Assembly: GCF_044987625.1 (NCBI RefSeq)
Contig: NZ_JBJDSB010000004.1
Location: forward strand, 223,746 to 287,745
Length of the DNA: 64,000 bases
Direction of reading: 5' to 3'
From: Desulfobaculum sp044987625
Lineage (GTDB): Bacteria > Desulfobacterota > Desulfovibrionia > Desulfovibrionales > Desulfovibrionaceae
The position numbers and the translations under genes were made by a program. Below, in pieces: positions 52,021-61,110 of this stretch (positions are counted from its first letter, which is position 1; the number at the start of each line of letters is the position of its first letter). The notes under the pieces are model-generated. The model saw only the letters and a program-made list of their open reading frames with translations, was not told the DNA's origin and searched no databases.

Positions 52021-53037
52021 ATGCGCTTCGTAGATGAAGCACGGATTACAGTGCGTTCCGGCAAGGGCGGGCATGGCTGCGTGTCGTTTCGGCGCGAGGC
52101 CCATGTGCCCAAAGGCGGACCCGATGGCGGCGACGGCGGCAAAGGCGGCGACGTCATCTTCCGTGCGTCCGATAAGCTGCTGACGTTGTACGACTTTCGC
52201 CTAAAGCGCCTGTACGAGGCCAAAAACGGCCAGCCCGGTATGGGCAAGCAGCGCTTTGGCAGAAACGCCGAAGACCTCATCATTGATGTCCCCGTTGGCA
52301 CCTTGCTCTATGAGATTGACGAGGAAGGCAACGAAAGCCTCCTCGCCGACCTGACGGACGCGGACATGCAGGTTGCGGTCTGCAAAGGCGGACGCGGCGG
52401 CTTTGGCAACGAGCGCTTCAAGTCCTCCACCATGCGCACGCCGCGTTTTGCCCAGCCCGGCGGCGAAAATGAGGAAAGGACCCTGCGCCTTGAGCTGAAA
52501 ATCCTCGCGGACGCGGGGCTTTTGGGCCTGCCCAACGCGGGCAAGTCCACCTTCATCTCCACGATTTCTGCGGCGCGTCCCAAGATTGCTCCCTATCCCT
52601 TCACCACCCTCACCCCGAACCTTGGCGTGCTGATTAACGACGTGGGCGACCACTTTGTTGTGGCCGACATTCCGGGGCTGATCGAGGGCGCGCACGAAGG
52701 GCAGGGCCTTGGCCACACCTTCCTCAAGCATGTGGAGCGCACACGCTTCCTCGTTCATATCCTCAGCGCCGAGGACCTTGACGTGGAATCGCCGTGGGAA
52801 GGCTTCGACATGCTCAATGACGAGTTGGCCCGCTATAATGACGAGTTGGCACACCGGCACCAGCTGGCGGTCATCAACAAGATAGACCTGCTTAGCGAGG
52901 ACGACCTTGCCGCGCTCCGCCAGCGCGCCGAGGATGACGGCCGGAAGGTCTTTTTCATATCCGCCCTCAATGGCGACGGAGTGGAAGGGCTTGTGAATGA
53001 AATGTGGCGGTTGTACCATACGGACACGGAGAGCTGA
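52021..53037 (+). CDS. obgE: GTPase Obg/CgtA
   Basis: This essential GTPase assists 50S ribosome assembly and links it to stress signalling. The product has 338 residues. The glycine-rich Obg domain (about 1-158; KGGPDGGDGGKGGDV) is followed by the G domain with G1 GLPNAGKST at 169-177, G3 DIPGLIEGA, and G4 NKID in VINKIDLL. No C-terminal extension is present. GGGGAG precedes the ATG. Confidence 0.98.
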   Translation: MRFVDEARITVRSGKGGHGCVSFRREAHVPKGGPDGGDGGKGGDVIFRASDKLLTLYDFRLKRLYEAKNGQPGMGKQRFGRNAEDLIIDVPVGTLLYEIDEEGNESLLADLTDADMQVAVCKGGRGGFGNERFKSSTMRTPRFAQPGGENEERTLRLELKILADAGLLGLPNAGKSTFISTISAARPKIAPYPFTTLTPNLGVLINDVGDHFVVADIPGLIEGAHEGQGLGHTFLKHVERTRFLVHILSAEDLDVESPWEGFDMLNDELARYNDELAHRHQLAVINKIDLLSEDDLAALRQRAEDDGRKVFFISALNGDGVEGLVNEMWRLYHTDTES

Positions 53038-53084
53038 GCGGTTTGGACCGGATGGAAGGTTACACACGACCCGGAAGGCCTGAA

Positions 53085-54227
53085 ATGGACTGGAAAGAGC
53101 AAAAACAGCACGTCATCAAGGACGCCAAGCGTGTGGTCATCAAGGTCGGCAGCGCCGTCCTGACCGGACCGGACGGCCTGGACATGCGCGTTGTGAACCG
53201 GCTGGCGGACCAGATGGCCGCCATGCACGACAGGGGACTGGACGTTGTTCTTATCTCCTCCGGCGCTGTTGCCGCCGGACGCCGCGTTTTGGACACCGCT
53301 ATCACGGGCGTTCCCGAGCGGCAGGCTGCTTCGGCCATTGGTCAGAGCCGCCTCATGCACGCCTATGACGAAGCCTTCGGGCGCTATGGCAAGGTCTCCG
53401 CGCAGATTCTGCTGACGCGTGACGACCTGCGCAACCGTGGCCGTTTCCTGAACGCATGGAACACCTTCCATAAGCTCCTTGACTGGAAGGCCATCCCCAT
53501 CGTCAACGAAAACGACACCATCGCCGACGCCGTCAAGGAACTGAAATTCGGTGACAACGACGCGCTGGCGAGCCTTGTGGTCAACCTTGTCCACGCGGAT
53601 CTGCTCATCAATATGACGTCCGCCTCCGGTGTGTACGACTCCAACCCGGATCAGAATCCGGATGCCGAGTGCCTGCAGTGCATTGAGGACATCTCGTGCA
53701 TGGATATCGACTCCACCTGCGACGGCAAAACCTCCGCCGGGACGGGCGGCATGTATTCCAAGCTGCTTGCCGCGCGCCGTGTGGCCCAGCTGGGCGTGCC
53801 CACACTCATTGTTTCCGGCGCGGAGCGCTACGTGCTGGAGCGTGTGTTCTCGGGCGAGGACATCGGCACATGGGTGGTTCCGGAGCACGAAACCATCTCG
53901 CGCAGAAAGTTCTGGCTGGCCTACAACAAGGTTCCGGACGGCAGCGTCAAGGTGGACGCCGGAGCGGCCAAGGCGCTGGTGTGGCACGGCAAAAGCCTGC
54001 TTCCTGCCGGAATCGTGGCCGTTGAAGGCTCCTTTGGTCATGGCGCGTTGGTGCGTGTGCTGGATGGGTCCGGCGACGTTATCGGCGTTGGTCTCTCCAA
54101 CTACTCCGACGAGGACCTGCGGGAAATCATGGGCCGCCGGAGCAGCGAGATTGAACAGGTGCTCGGCGCGTGCCCGTACCCCGAAGCCATCCACCGCGAC
54201 AACATGCTGCTGGACGCCGCCATTTGA
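53085..54227 (+). CDS. proB: glutamate 5-kinase
   Basis: This enzyme phosphorylates glutamate as the first step of proline synthesis and is feedback-inhibited by proline. The ATG at 53085 follows GGAAGG and gives MDWKEQKQHV; 380 residues. The amino-acid kinase domain has VVIKVGSAVLTG and LISSGAVAAGRR, with NENDTIAD for glutamate binding. The C-terminal PUA domain spans about 285-370. The rplU-rpmA-obgE-proB order is common in bacteria. proA is not in the window. Confidence 0.97.
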   Translation: MDWKEQKQHVIKDAKRVVIKVGSAVLTGPDGLDMRVVNRLADQMAAMHDRGLDVVLISSGAVAAGRRVLDTAITGVPERQAASAIGQSRLMHAYDEAFGRYGKVSAQILLTRDDLRNRGRFLNAWNTFHKLLDWKAIPIVNENDTIADAVKELKFGDNDALASLVVNLVHADLLINMTSASGVYDSNPDQNPDAECLQCIEDISCMDIDSTCDGKTSAGTGGMYSKLLAARRVAQLGVPTLIVSGAERYVLERVFSGEDIGTWVVPEHETISRRKFWLAYNKVPDGSVKVDAGAAKALVWHGKSLLPAGIVAVEGSFGHGALVRVLDGSGDVIGVGLSNYSDEDLREIMGRRSSEIEQVLGACPYPEAIHRDNMLLDAAI

Positions 54228-54252
54228 TGTGGCGCACCAGCGAGTCATTTTT

Positions 54253-54288
54253 CATCCCCCGTTCCCTGTGGACGGGGGATTTTTTTTG
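54253..54288 (+). terminator. intrinsic terminator of proB
   Basis: ATCCCCCGT (54254-54262) and ACGGGGGAT (54272-54280) pair, followed by eight T residues. Confidence 0.92.
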
Positions 54289-54451
54289 GGCTTTGGGCTT
54301 TGGTCCGGCGGCTGGGCGGCGGAGGGGGAGCGCGCCAAGGGGCATGCCCCGCAGGAGTGGGCCGGGGCGTGTCGCAGGCTGGGCCGGTGATGTTGGCGCG
54401 CGGCATGAGGGGCACGACGCTGCAGCGCATGTGCCCCGGCGTGGGCCGAAT

Positions 54452-55039
54452 TTAGAGGGCTTCGGCGTTTTTCGCCACGGTGGTCAGGCGTGTTTGCGCC
54501 CAGACCAGCCACTTGGCCGCAGCGCTTGGGGCGTAGTTGACGGACAGCGGATTCATAAAGCCGTGCCCGTGGGGCGTGGTGTGGCAATGGACGTGCGGCG
54601 CGCGGTTGAGCACGCAAATCACATCGTCCACGCAGTAATGCGGTTCGTGCGCGGGGAAGATGGCGTCCGTCGGCACCTGCGGGGGCGTGTCCATCATGGT
54701 CCGGATGGCCGAGCCGTAAAAACACAGGACCGCGAGGAGAGGGACCGGAGGCGTTTCCCGCGAGACAGCCCACACCGCTCCCGCTCCGGCGCTGAATCCA
54801 ACGAGCGCCACCGGGCCGTGCAGTGTCGCCAGCATGTCCCGGACGCGGTTGGTGTAGGCCTCCAGCCCACCAGTTTCAACGTAGCGCGCGTAGGCTTCCC
54901 CTTCACTGACAAAGCCTTGGTCCGCTCCACCGTACGGGTCCACCACCGTCACCGAAGCGGCAACGCGCCGGAACGTGTCGGCCATCATATCCACATGCGG
55001 GGTTCGTCCCCAGATTTCCGTTGCAAGAAGTATCTGCAT
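54452..55039 (-). CDS. dienelactone-hydrolase-like alpha/beta hydrolase
   Basis: The product has 195 residues. The nucleophile elbow is GFSAGA with Ser83. HEPHYCVDDV and the late HGHGFMNP histidine fit the acid and base of the triad in the dienelactone hydrolase family. The sequence begins MQILLATEIWGRTPHVD, with no signal peptide, so it is cytoplasmic. It stands alone between the proB terminator and the divergent cheV gene. The substrate is unknown. Confidence 0.82.
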   Translation of the reverse strand: MQILLATEIWGRTPHVDMMADTFRRVAASVTVVDPYGGADQGFVSEGEAYARYVETGGLEAYTNRVRDMLATLHGPVALVGFSAGAGAVWAVSRETPPVPLLAVLCFYGSAIRTMMDTPPQVPTDAIFPAHEPHYCVDDVICVLNRAPHVHCHTTPHGHGFMNPLSVNYAPSAAAKWLVWAQTRLTTVAKNAEAL

Positions 55040-55306
55040 TGACGTCTACCTTGTGCTTGCGGTCGTTGCTTCGCCCCTAGCCATTCCTTAAATTTCGATG
55101 TTTGTCACCTGTTTCGTCCGGAATGCGTGCCCCGCACCTGCGCCGTGCGTTCCTTCCGGCGCGCACGAGGCTCCTTCAGGCGGGGAAAAGCGGGCGACAC
55201 GCCGCACAATCCGCCATCGTATATTGCGTAAAGGCTATTGCAAGGGTAGAAAGGACAGTGGAGTGGTGCAGAGTAGGGCCGTGAAGACCGTCTATGGGAG
55301 GCTGGT

Positions 55307-56263
55307 ATGGCGAAGACCGATATTCTGCTGGAAACCGGAACCAACGAGTTGGAAATACTGGAGCTGTTCATTAACGAGCAGGTCCCCGGGGGCGGACGTC
55401 CGGCGCCGAGCTTTTTTGGCGTCAACGTCGCCAAGGTGATGCAGGTCATCGAAAGTCCGGACCTTGATCCACCGGAATCGGCATCCAATCCGTGCTATAT
55501 GGGAACCATTTCCCTGCGCAAGCACATCGTCCCGGTGCTGGACCTTGCGGTGTGGCTGGGCATTGAGCGCGAACCGCACGAGTACGAAGTGGTCATGGTG
55601 ACGGAATTTTCCAAGGCCGTGACCGGATTCCTTGTCTCTGGCGTGACGGAAATCCACCGTGTGGGCTGGCGCGACGTGGCCCCGCCGCACAAGTACGTCA
55701 ACCGCATGGGCACATCCAGCATCATCGGCATGGTGCGGCGCGAGGACAGGTTCATCCAGCTACTGGACCTGGAGCAGATTATTTCCGCCCTTGAGCCAAA
55801 AAGCATGAAGGACGACGAAGCGCCAAGCGTTATTGCCTCCAAGCGCTACCGCGCCGTGGTGGCGGACGACTCCCCAACCATCCGCCTGATGCTGCGCAAG
55901 AATTTGGAGGCCGCAAACTTTGACCTGCAAATCGTCAACAACGGGCAGGAGGCGCTGGACCTTGTGGAAAGCATCTCCGAGCGTGCCAAGGGCGAAGGCC
56001 GTCCCATCGGCGACTTTTTGGACATTGTCATCGCGGATATTGAGATGCCATTGATGGATGGATTTACGTTGACGAAAAACATCAAGGACAACGAGATGTC
56101 CAAGGATATCCCGGTGATTTTGTATTCATCGCTCATTACGCAGGAACTGCGGCACAAGGGCGAATCCGTGGGTGCGGCGGAGCAGATTTCCAAGCCGGAC
56201 ATGGATTCCATGGCGGAGCGAGCCATTGCCATACTAGAAGGCCAGCCAGCTGGGGGCGAGTAG
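55307..56263 (+). CDS. cheV: chemotaxis coupling protein CheV
   Basis: The ATG at 55307 follows GGGAGG; 318 residues. A CheW-like domain (1 to about 165) couples receptors to CheA. The receiver domain (about 182-315) has Asp187/Asp188, the phospho-acceptor Asp244 (VIADIEMPLMDGF) and a lysine in ISKP. It adjusts receptor arrays during adaptation. It precedes an Hpt protein by 3 nt, so the two are expressed together. Confidence 0.95.
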   Translation: MAKTDILLETGTNELEILELFINEQVPGGGRPAPSFFGVNVAKVMQVIESPDLDPPESASNPCYMGTISLRKHIVPVLDLAVWLGIEREPHEYEVVMVTEFSKAVTGFLVSGVTEIHRVGWRDVAPPHKYVNRMGTSSIIGMVRREDRFIQLLDLEQIISALEPKSMKDDEAPSVIASKRYRAVVADDSPTIRLMLRKNLEAANFDLQIVNNGQEALDLVESISERAKGEGRPIGDFLDIVIADIEMPLMDGFTLTKNIKDNEMSKDIPVILYSSLITQELRHKGESVGAAEQISKPDMDSMAERAIAILEGQPAGGE

Positions 56264-56266
56264 TCC

Positions 56267-56680
56267 ATGATGGATTTTTCGCAGGATAAGGAAGTGCTCG
56301 ACGCGTTCATTGAAGAATCGCGCGAGCGGCTCTCGGAGCTTGAGTCGGGCGTGTTGGAGTTGGAGGAACACACCGCTGCGGACGAGGCCGAACTGCTCAA
56401 CAGCGTGTTCCGGGCCGCGCATTCCGTCAAGGCGGGAGCCGGACTGCTCAAACTGCACAGCATTGAGCGGGTCTCGCACTGGTTGGAGAACTTGCTCGGC
56501 CGTGTGCGCACGGGGGAGATTCAGGCCGATAGCGACCTTGTCACCGCGCTTTTGGAAGGCGTGGACGCCCTGCGTGAACTCATTGACGACGTGCCCGATT
56601 GTGCGGACCGGGACGTGACGGAGCAGCTTGCGGACCTGCGCAGCGCCCTCGACTTTGCCCGCGTCCGCCAACGGGATTAA
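56267..56680 (+). CDS. histidine phosphotransfer (Hpt) domain protein
   Basis: ATG at 56267 (a second ATG follows at once); 137 residues. The four-helix Hpt domain has the phospho-histidine His52 in FRAAHSVKAGAGLL. The family usually has HxxKG; here the glycine is alanine (HSVKAGA). Its length and CheA-P1-like character suggest a stand-alone phosphate carrier or sink working with the CheV receiver encoded just upstream. Its TAA shares four bases with the stop of the converging gene. Confidence 0.9.
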   Translation: MMDFSQDKEVLDAFIEESRERLSELESGVLELEEHTAADEAELLNSVFRAAHSVKAGAGLLKLHSIERVSHWLENLLGRVRTGEIQADSDLVTALLEGVDALRELIDDVPDCADRDVTEQLADLRSALDFARVRQRD

Positions 56681-58110
56681 GCGTCCGCTATCCAGTCCTC
56701 AAGGTGGGGCGGGGTGCCACAGCTTCCAGCCAGCGGGGGCAGGGGGCACGCCGCCGTCACTTCCACGCCGCCTTGAATAATGGACATGGGACGGTCCGAC
56801 GACACCACAATGACCACAAGGTCATCGTGCCCCGCCGTGAAACGCAGCGCGGAATTGTACCGCGCCCCGCGCGAGCGGTCCTCGGCGACAACACGTTCGC
56901 CATCCAACAGACAGCCAAAACCGTGCAGGGTTCCATCCGCGCAGATGTGCAGGGCGCCGTCCACCTTGGCCAGCGCCTTGGCCACATGCAGCATGTGCGG
57001 GTTATGCAGACTGATGGGGTTCTCCAGATGCTGGCCCGCGATGGGAATGTGCGGGCAGGAGAAATCAAGCACCAGTGTGCAGCCGTGTTTGCGCTCCTGC
57101 GTGCTGTGAACAATGTCCGACACAATGGTGAACAGCGCGTGGCGCTGGGTGGCGTCGAGACGGCTTTCCAGCAGCAGTTCCTCCAGTTGCACAAGGTTCG
57201 CCCGGCGCGTGGTGGAATGAAACGCGCCGTCAAAGAAACTGCATACCTTTTCCTCTCCCAGCCGCACAAAGCCATAATTGCCGCGGAACTCCGCCAGAAC
57301 ACATGCGCCGGGATAGGGCGGCATGCCAATGCCCACAATGCTCGCGCCGTCGGAGACCAAGGCGTAGGGCGAATCCTCAACCGAGAGCAGCAGCTTGCGC
57401 ACGTGCTTGTGGTTTTGCAGTACCGGGCGCTCATCGCGCGTGAATTTGGCCAGATAGGTCACGCTGTCGATATCCCCCGGTTCCACAAAGCACAGCCGCC
57501 CGCGCGCCCATGCGCCTTCCTCCAGCGTTTTGGATATGCTGAGGATGGCGTCCAGTGTGGGATAGATGCGCAGTTTCGTATCCATGCCCATGGCCTCGGC
57601 GCGCTGGTCCACAATGAAATTGCGCACGGCGTGGGTGGCCCAGCCCTGAAGCACGGCTCCCGCAAGGTCCAGATGCAGGACGTTGTCCGAGGCAAACGCC
57701 TGCGACAGCATCCACGACGCATGCTCCAGCCAGCGTTCGGTTGGGCCGGTGGAGCACAGGTCCGGGTGGTGCTCCGTAAACCATGTTTGGTGAAAGATAG
57801 CCCGCGAGCGCGCGCCAACGTTGATGAGGCCGGAAACAGGCAGAGGGTCGCACAAAATCTGCTCAAAGGGCGGGATGGAGGCGACCTTGCCGGGGCATTG
57901 CCGCCATGTGGCGTCCTTGAGGAAGACCTTTTCCAGCATGGGTTCGTGTCCGCGCAAGAGGTTTTGCGGGTCGTGAATGCGCGGGGCGCTGTGCGGCGTT
58001 TCCGCGTAGATAAGCGCGGCGCGGCTGGATTGGGAAAAGTGCGACAGGCCGTCCCGGAGGCCGTCGTGAATGTGATAGATGCACAGGTTACGGTAGGCGT
58101 CGTCGAGCAT
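56677..58110 (-). CDS. DisA_N/DAC-like (DACNV-type) probable sensor protein
   Basis: The ATG at 58110 follows GGAG; 477 residues, soluble. The C-terminal 100 residues resemble the diadenylate cyclase domain: VDGALHICADGT (DGA at 384-386) and EDRSRGARYNSALRF (415-425), then HDDLVVIVVSSDRPMSIIQGG. In active cyclases the second motif is RHR; here it reads RYN, so c-di-AMP synthesis is doubtful. Burroughs and Aravind described such variants as DACNV-type domains predicted to sense nucleotides. The N-terminal 370 residues show no known domain to me. The gene converges on the Hpt gene with a 4-bp overlap. Confidence 0.75.
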   Translation of the reverse strand: MLDDAYRNLCIYHIHDGLRDGLSHFSQSSRAALIYAETPHSAPRIHDPQNLLRGHEPMLEKVFLKDATWRQCPGKVASIPPFEQILCDPLPVSGLINVGARSRAIFHQTWFTEHHPDLCSTGPTERWLEHASWMLSQAFASDNVLHLDLAGAVLQGWATHAVRNFIVDQRAEAMGMDTKLRIYPTLDAILSISKTLEEGAWARGRLCFVEPGDIDSVTYLAKFTRDERPVLQNHKHVRKLLLSVEDSPYALVSDGASIVGIGMPPYPGACVLAEFRGNYGFVRLGEEKVCSFFDGAFHSTTRRANLVQLEELLLESRLDATQRHALFTIVSDIVHSTQERKHGCTLVLDFSCPHIPIAGQHLENPISLHNPHMLHVAKALAKVDGALHICADGTLHGFGCLLDGERVVAEDRSRGARYNSALRFTAGHDDLVVIVVSSDRPMSIIQGGVEVTAACPLPPLAGSCGTPPHLEDWIADA

Positions 58111-58234
58111 CGGTTCTCCGTTTTGTGTTGCAGGCTGACCAATGATTGCCACAAAACGGAAGGAATTCAAGCTCGGCGGCGTTTTTCCTGTATGGCATGA
58201 TGGGGGCGGGGCGTGCTCCACACCGCCAATGGCG

Positions 58235-58648
58235 CTAGGATGGCGCGTTTTTTCCTGCGCGGACAAACTCCAGACACACGGAATTAATGCAGTAGCGCAT
58301 GCCCGTTGGCGGTGGTCCATCCGGGAACACATGCCCAAGGTGGGCGTCGCAGCGGGCGCAGACGACCTCCGTGCGTATCATGCCGTGGGACGTGTCATGT
58401 TTTTCCTCAACGGCGTGGGGTGCGGCAGGGGCCATAAAGCTGGGCCAGCCCGTTCCGGAGTCGAATTTGTCCGCGGAGCGGAACAGTGTGTTGCCGCAGC
58501 ACACGCAGGTGTACTCCCCGTCGCCCTTAAAGGACGCGAATTCGCCGGAAAATGCAGGCTCTGTCCCGCGCTTGCGGCAGATGTTGAACTGCTCCGGCGT
58601 CAACTGGGCGCGCCATTCTTCGTCGGTTTTGCGAATTTTGTCCGTCAC
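58235..58648 (-). CDS. msrB: methionine-R-sulfoxide reductase B
   Basis: The start is a GTG at 58648 because AGGAGG lies 7 nt upstream; a longer in-frame start adds an unlikely basic tail. The product has 137 residues. Zinc is held by Cys48, Cys51, Cys97 and Cys100. The catalytic Cys120 is in RYCINSVCLEF, and Cys125 may resolve. It repairs oxidised methionine in the cytosol, part of oxidative-stress defence in an anaerobe. No msrA is adjacent. Confidence 0.95.
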   Translation of the reverse strand: MTDKIRKTDEEWRAQLTPEQFNICRKRGTEPAFSGEFASFKGDGEYTCVCCGNTLFRSADKFDSGTGWPSFMAPAAPHAVEEKHDTSHGMIRTEVVCARCDAHLGHVFPDGPPPTGMRYCINSVCLEFVRAGKNAPS

Positions 58649-58727
58649 GCTTGGCCTCCTGCGCTTGAGGAAAGGGCGCGCCGTCACCGTTTTTGGGGGC
58701 GGCGCGCCTTTGGCTTTCGTGAATGTA

Positions 58728-59231
58728 TCAGGCCTTGAGGTCTTTCAAAAGCAGGGAAACGGCAACCGTGCCGTTCTTTGTCTCCTGCGCGCCCACTTCG
58801 TGGAAGCCGTAGCGGTGGTGGAAGGCGAGGGAATCGTCATTGCGGGGGCGGGTGTTCACCTCGCAGGTGACGGCGGGGCAGTCCAGCCGCTGCGCCACGG
58901 TGGAGACGGCGTCGTACAGCGCGGTGCCGACGCCCATGCGTTTGGCGCGTGGCGCGACAACGATGCGGTCCACATACACAAAGGAGGGATAGTGCGCGCA
59001 AAACCACTGAAAGTTTTCACTGGCGTAGGTGACGCCCGGTGTATGGCCAATCATAAAGCCGAGAATGTCGTCCTGAACCGAGGTGCAGGCCACCTGAAAG
59101 AAGGCGGCTTCGCGGATGGACCACGCCATGAAGTCGTGGTCCACGCTGTTCACGGCGGGGACGGCGGCTTCGTTGAGGGCGAGAATGGCGGGAATGTCTT
59201 CTGGCCGTGCGGGGCGGAGTAGTGTCTGCAT
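58728..59231 (-). CDS. GNAT-family N-acetyltransferase
   Basis: The ATG at 59231 (MQTLLRPARPEDIPAI) gives 167 residues. The acetyl-CoA loop RIVVAPRAKRMGVGTALYDAV fits the Q/RxxGxG/A pattern, and YGFHEVGAQ is the usual C-terminal motif. No clear ribosome-binding site is seen. The acceptor is unknown. It lies downstream of the YheT hydrolase gene in the same direction, with a 29-nt gap. Confidence 0.87.
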   Translation of the reverse strand: MQTLLRPARPEDIPAILALNEAAVPAVNSVDHDFMAWSIREAAFFQVACTSVQDDILGFMIGHTPGVTYASENFQWFCAHYPSFVYVDRIVVAPRAKRMGVGTALYDAVSTVAQRLDCPAVTCEVNTRPRNDDSLAFHHRYGFHEVGAQETKNGTVAVSLLLKDLKA

Positions 59232-59260
59232 GCGGATATGGTGGTTGAGGTGAAGGGGCG

Positions 59261-60247
59261 CTACGCGCCGTGCGTGGTAAGAAAGGCCGCGCAGCGCGCC
59301 TCGGACCAAAAGGTGCCGTCGTGGTCTAGCTGAATGAACCCGACATGGCCTCCGGCGCGGGGCGTTTCCAAATACAGGTTGGGATTGTCGCGTGCTTCGC
59401 GCTCGGGAAAGCTGTCTTCCCCAAGAAAGGGGTCGTCCTGCGCGTTGATCATCAGCGTGGGCACGGCAATGTTTGGCAGCACAGGGCGCGAGCTGGCGCG
59501 GGTCCAGTAGTCCTCGGCGCTGGCAAAGCCAAACAGCGGCGCGGTGAAGCGCTCGTCAAAATGGCGGAACGTGGTCACGCGGCCAAGGTCCGAAATATCA
59601 AAAACATCCGGGAACAGCTTGTGCTTCTGGCGGATTTTGTCCCGCAGGCTGCGCAGCAGGTATTCCGTATAAAAGCGCCCGGAGTGGCGGGCCTCCAGGG
59701 CGTGGACGGAGTCCACAAGGTCGCATGGGGCGGAGACGGCAACTGCGGCGCTGATTTCCTTCGGCACGCGGGAGGGCGCTTCACCCAGATATTTCAGGGT
59801 CTGGTTGCCGCCCATGCTAAAGCCCACAAGGGCAATGGAGCTGTAGCGGTCAAAGGACAGCGCGTGGGTGACGGTGGTGTGCAGGTCGTCGGTTTCGCCG
59901 CTGTGGTAAAAGCGCGGGGTCGCGTTCATTTCACCGCCGCAGCCACGGCAGTTGCGCGCCAGCACGTCCCAGCCTGCGGCATTGAGGACGCGGGCCATGC
60001 CGCGGACGTATTTGCGGCGGGAGTGGCCTTCCAGCCCGTGGGTGATAATGGCAAGGCGGCTGGTGGTGGCGGTGTGCTCCGTGAAGCTCCAGTCCAGCAG
60101 CAAAAAGTCGCCGTCCGGGGTGGGGATGCGTTCGCGGACATAGTCCACCTTCGGCGTGGGACGCATCAGGGACGGGGCAACGCTTTGCACATGCGCATTG
60201 GCCAAGAGCGTTGGCGGTGCATAGTCGGGTATGGGCAATACTGGCAT
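59261..60247 (-). CDS. YheT-family alpha/beta hydrolase
   Basis: The ATG at 60247 follows AAGGAG; 328 residues. The opening LANAHVQSVAPSLMRP and the block NCRGCGGEMNATPRFYHSGETDDL are characteristic of the YheT/EMB8 family. The nucleophile is Ser144 in VGFSMGGNQTLKYLGE, with the acid in NAQDDPF and the base His in GGHVGF. These are putative esterases or lipases of unclear substrate. Probably an operon with the GNAT gene. Confidence 0.92.
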   Translation of the reverse strand: MPVLPIPDYAPPTLLANAHVQSVAPSLMRPTPKVDYVRERIPTPDGDFLLLDWSFTEHTATTSRLAIITHGLEGHSRRKYVRGMARVLNAAGWDVLARNCRGCGGEMNATPRFYHSGETDDLHTTVTHALSFDRYSSIALVGFSMGGNQTLKYLGEAPSRVPKEISAAVAVSAPCDLVDSVHALEARHSGRFYTEYLLRSLRDKIRQKHKLFPDVFDISDLGRVTTFRHFDERFTAPLFGFASAEDYWTRASSRPVLPNIAVPTLMINAQDDPFLGEDSFPEREARDNPNLYLETPRAGGHVGFIQLDHDGTFWSEARCAAFLTTHGA

Positions 60248-60452
60248 TGTTTCGGCTCCTTGAAGTCAGGCAGGGTAGCCATGTCGGCCTGCGCGGGCAA
60301 GTGATGAATCGCTCCCACTGCGCCAGCGCCCCACCACGCCCCGTAGAATGACGATTGCCCTGCGGGGCGAGGTTTCGTACTATGCCCGGGCATCCTACTT
60401 CCAGGAAGTTCAATCAACTCTGATACATGCCCTAGGGGCGGAGGACTGCATC

Positions 60453-60935
60453 ATGCAACTGACCACTGTGCGTATCGACAAGCCCGAAGAGATGAACTTC
60501 ATCCTCGGCCAGTCCCATTTCATTAAGACGGTGGAAGACATCCATGAGGCTGTGGTCTCCACGGTACCCTTTGCCAAGTTCGGCCTCGCCTTTTGCGAGG
60601 CGTCCGACAAGCGCCTTATCCGTCTGACCGGAACCGACGAAGAATGCGTGGAACTGGCGCGAAAGAACGCCAAGGCCCTGTCCTGCGGCCATGCCTTTAT
60701 CCTGTTCATGAAGGATATGTTCCCAATCAACATCGTCAATACCATCCAGAACGTGCCCGAAGTGGTGCGCCTGTTCTGCGCTACGGCTAACCCCACAGAG
60801 GTTATCGTGGCCGAAACCGAGCAGGGGCGCGGCATTATGGGCGTTATCGACGGCTATGCCTCCGCAGGCGTGGAGCGCGAAGACGACGTGGCCGCGCGCA
60901 AGCAGTTCCTGCGTACCATCGGCTACAAGGCCTAA
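60453..60935 (+). CDS. adenosine-specific kinase-family protein (PF04008)
   Basis: The ATG at 60453 follows GCGGAGG; 160 residues. It matches the small PF04008 family: FILGQSHFIKTVEDIHEAVVSTVP, CEASDKRLIRLTGTDEECVELA, HAFILFMKDMFPINIVNTIQNVPEV, GIMGVIDGYASAGVE. The family name comes from structural work on an archaeal protein that bound adenosine; its role in bacteria is not settled. It is monocistronic. Confidence 0.9.
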   Translation: MQLTTVRIDKPEEMNFILGQSHFIKTVEDIHEAVVSTVPFAKFGLAFCEASDKRLIRLTGTDEECVELARKNAKALSCGHAFILFMKDMFPINIVNTIQNVPEVVRLFCATANPTEVIVAETEQGRGIMGVIDGYASAGVEREDDVAARKQFLRTIGYKA

Positions 60936-61051
60936 CCCGGCGCCACCCGCGCGGGAGTGCGTTGTGGACCTGGGCGGCAGGCGGCTCACAGCCCGTCGCC
61001 GGACCGTGGCGCGGGCAGGGGATTTCCGGCTTCTGCATACCGAAAACGAAA

Positions 61052-61087
61052 AAACGCGGCGCATCCCTTTGGGGACGCGCCGCGTTT
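61052..61087. terminator. bidirectional terminator
   Basis: AAACGCGGCGC (61052-61062) and GCGCCGCGTTT (61077-61087) form an 11-bp stem between the convergent adenosine-kinase-like and YceI genes. Confidence 0.9.
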
Positions 61088-61110
61088 GCATGTGTCTGCC
61101 GCGTTTGCCT

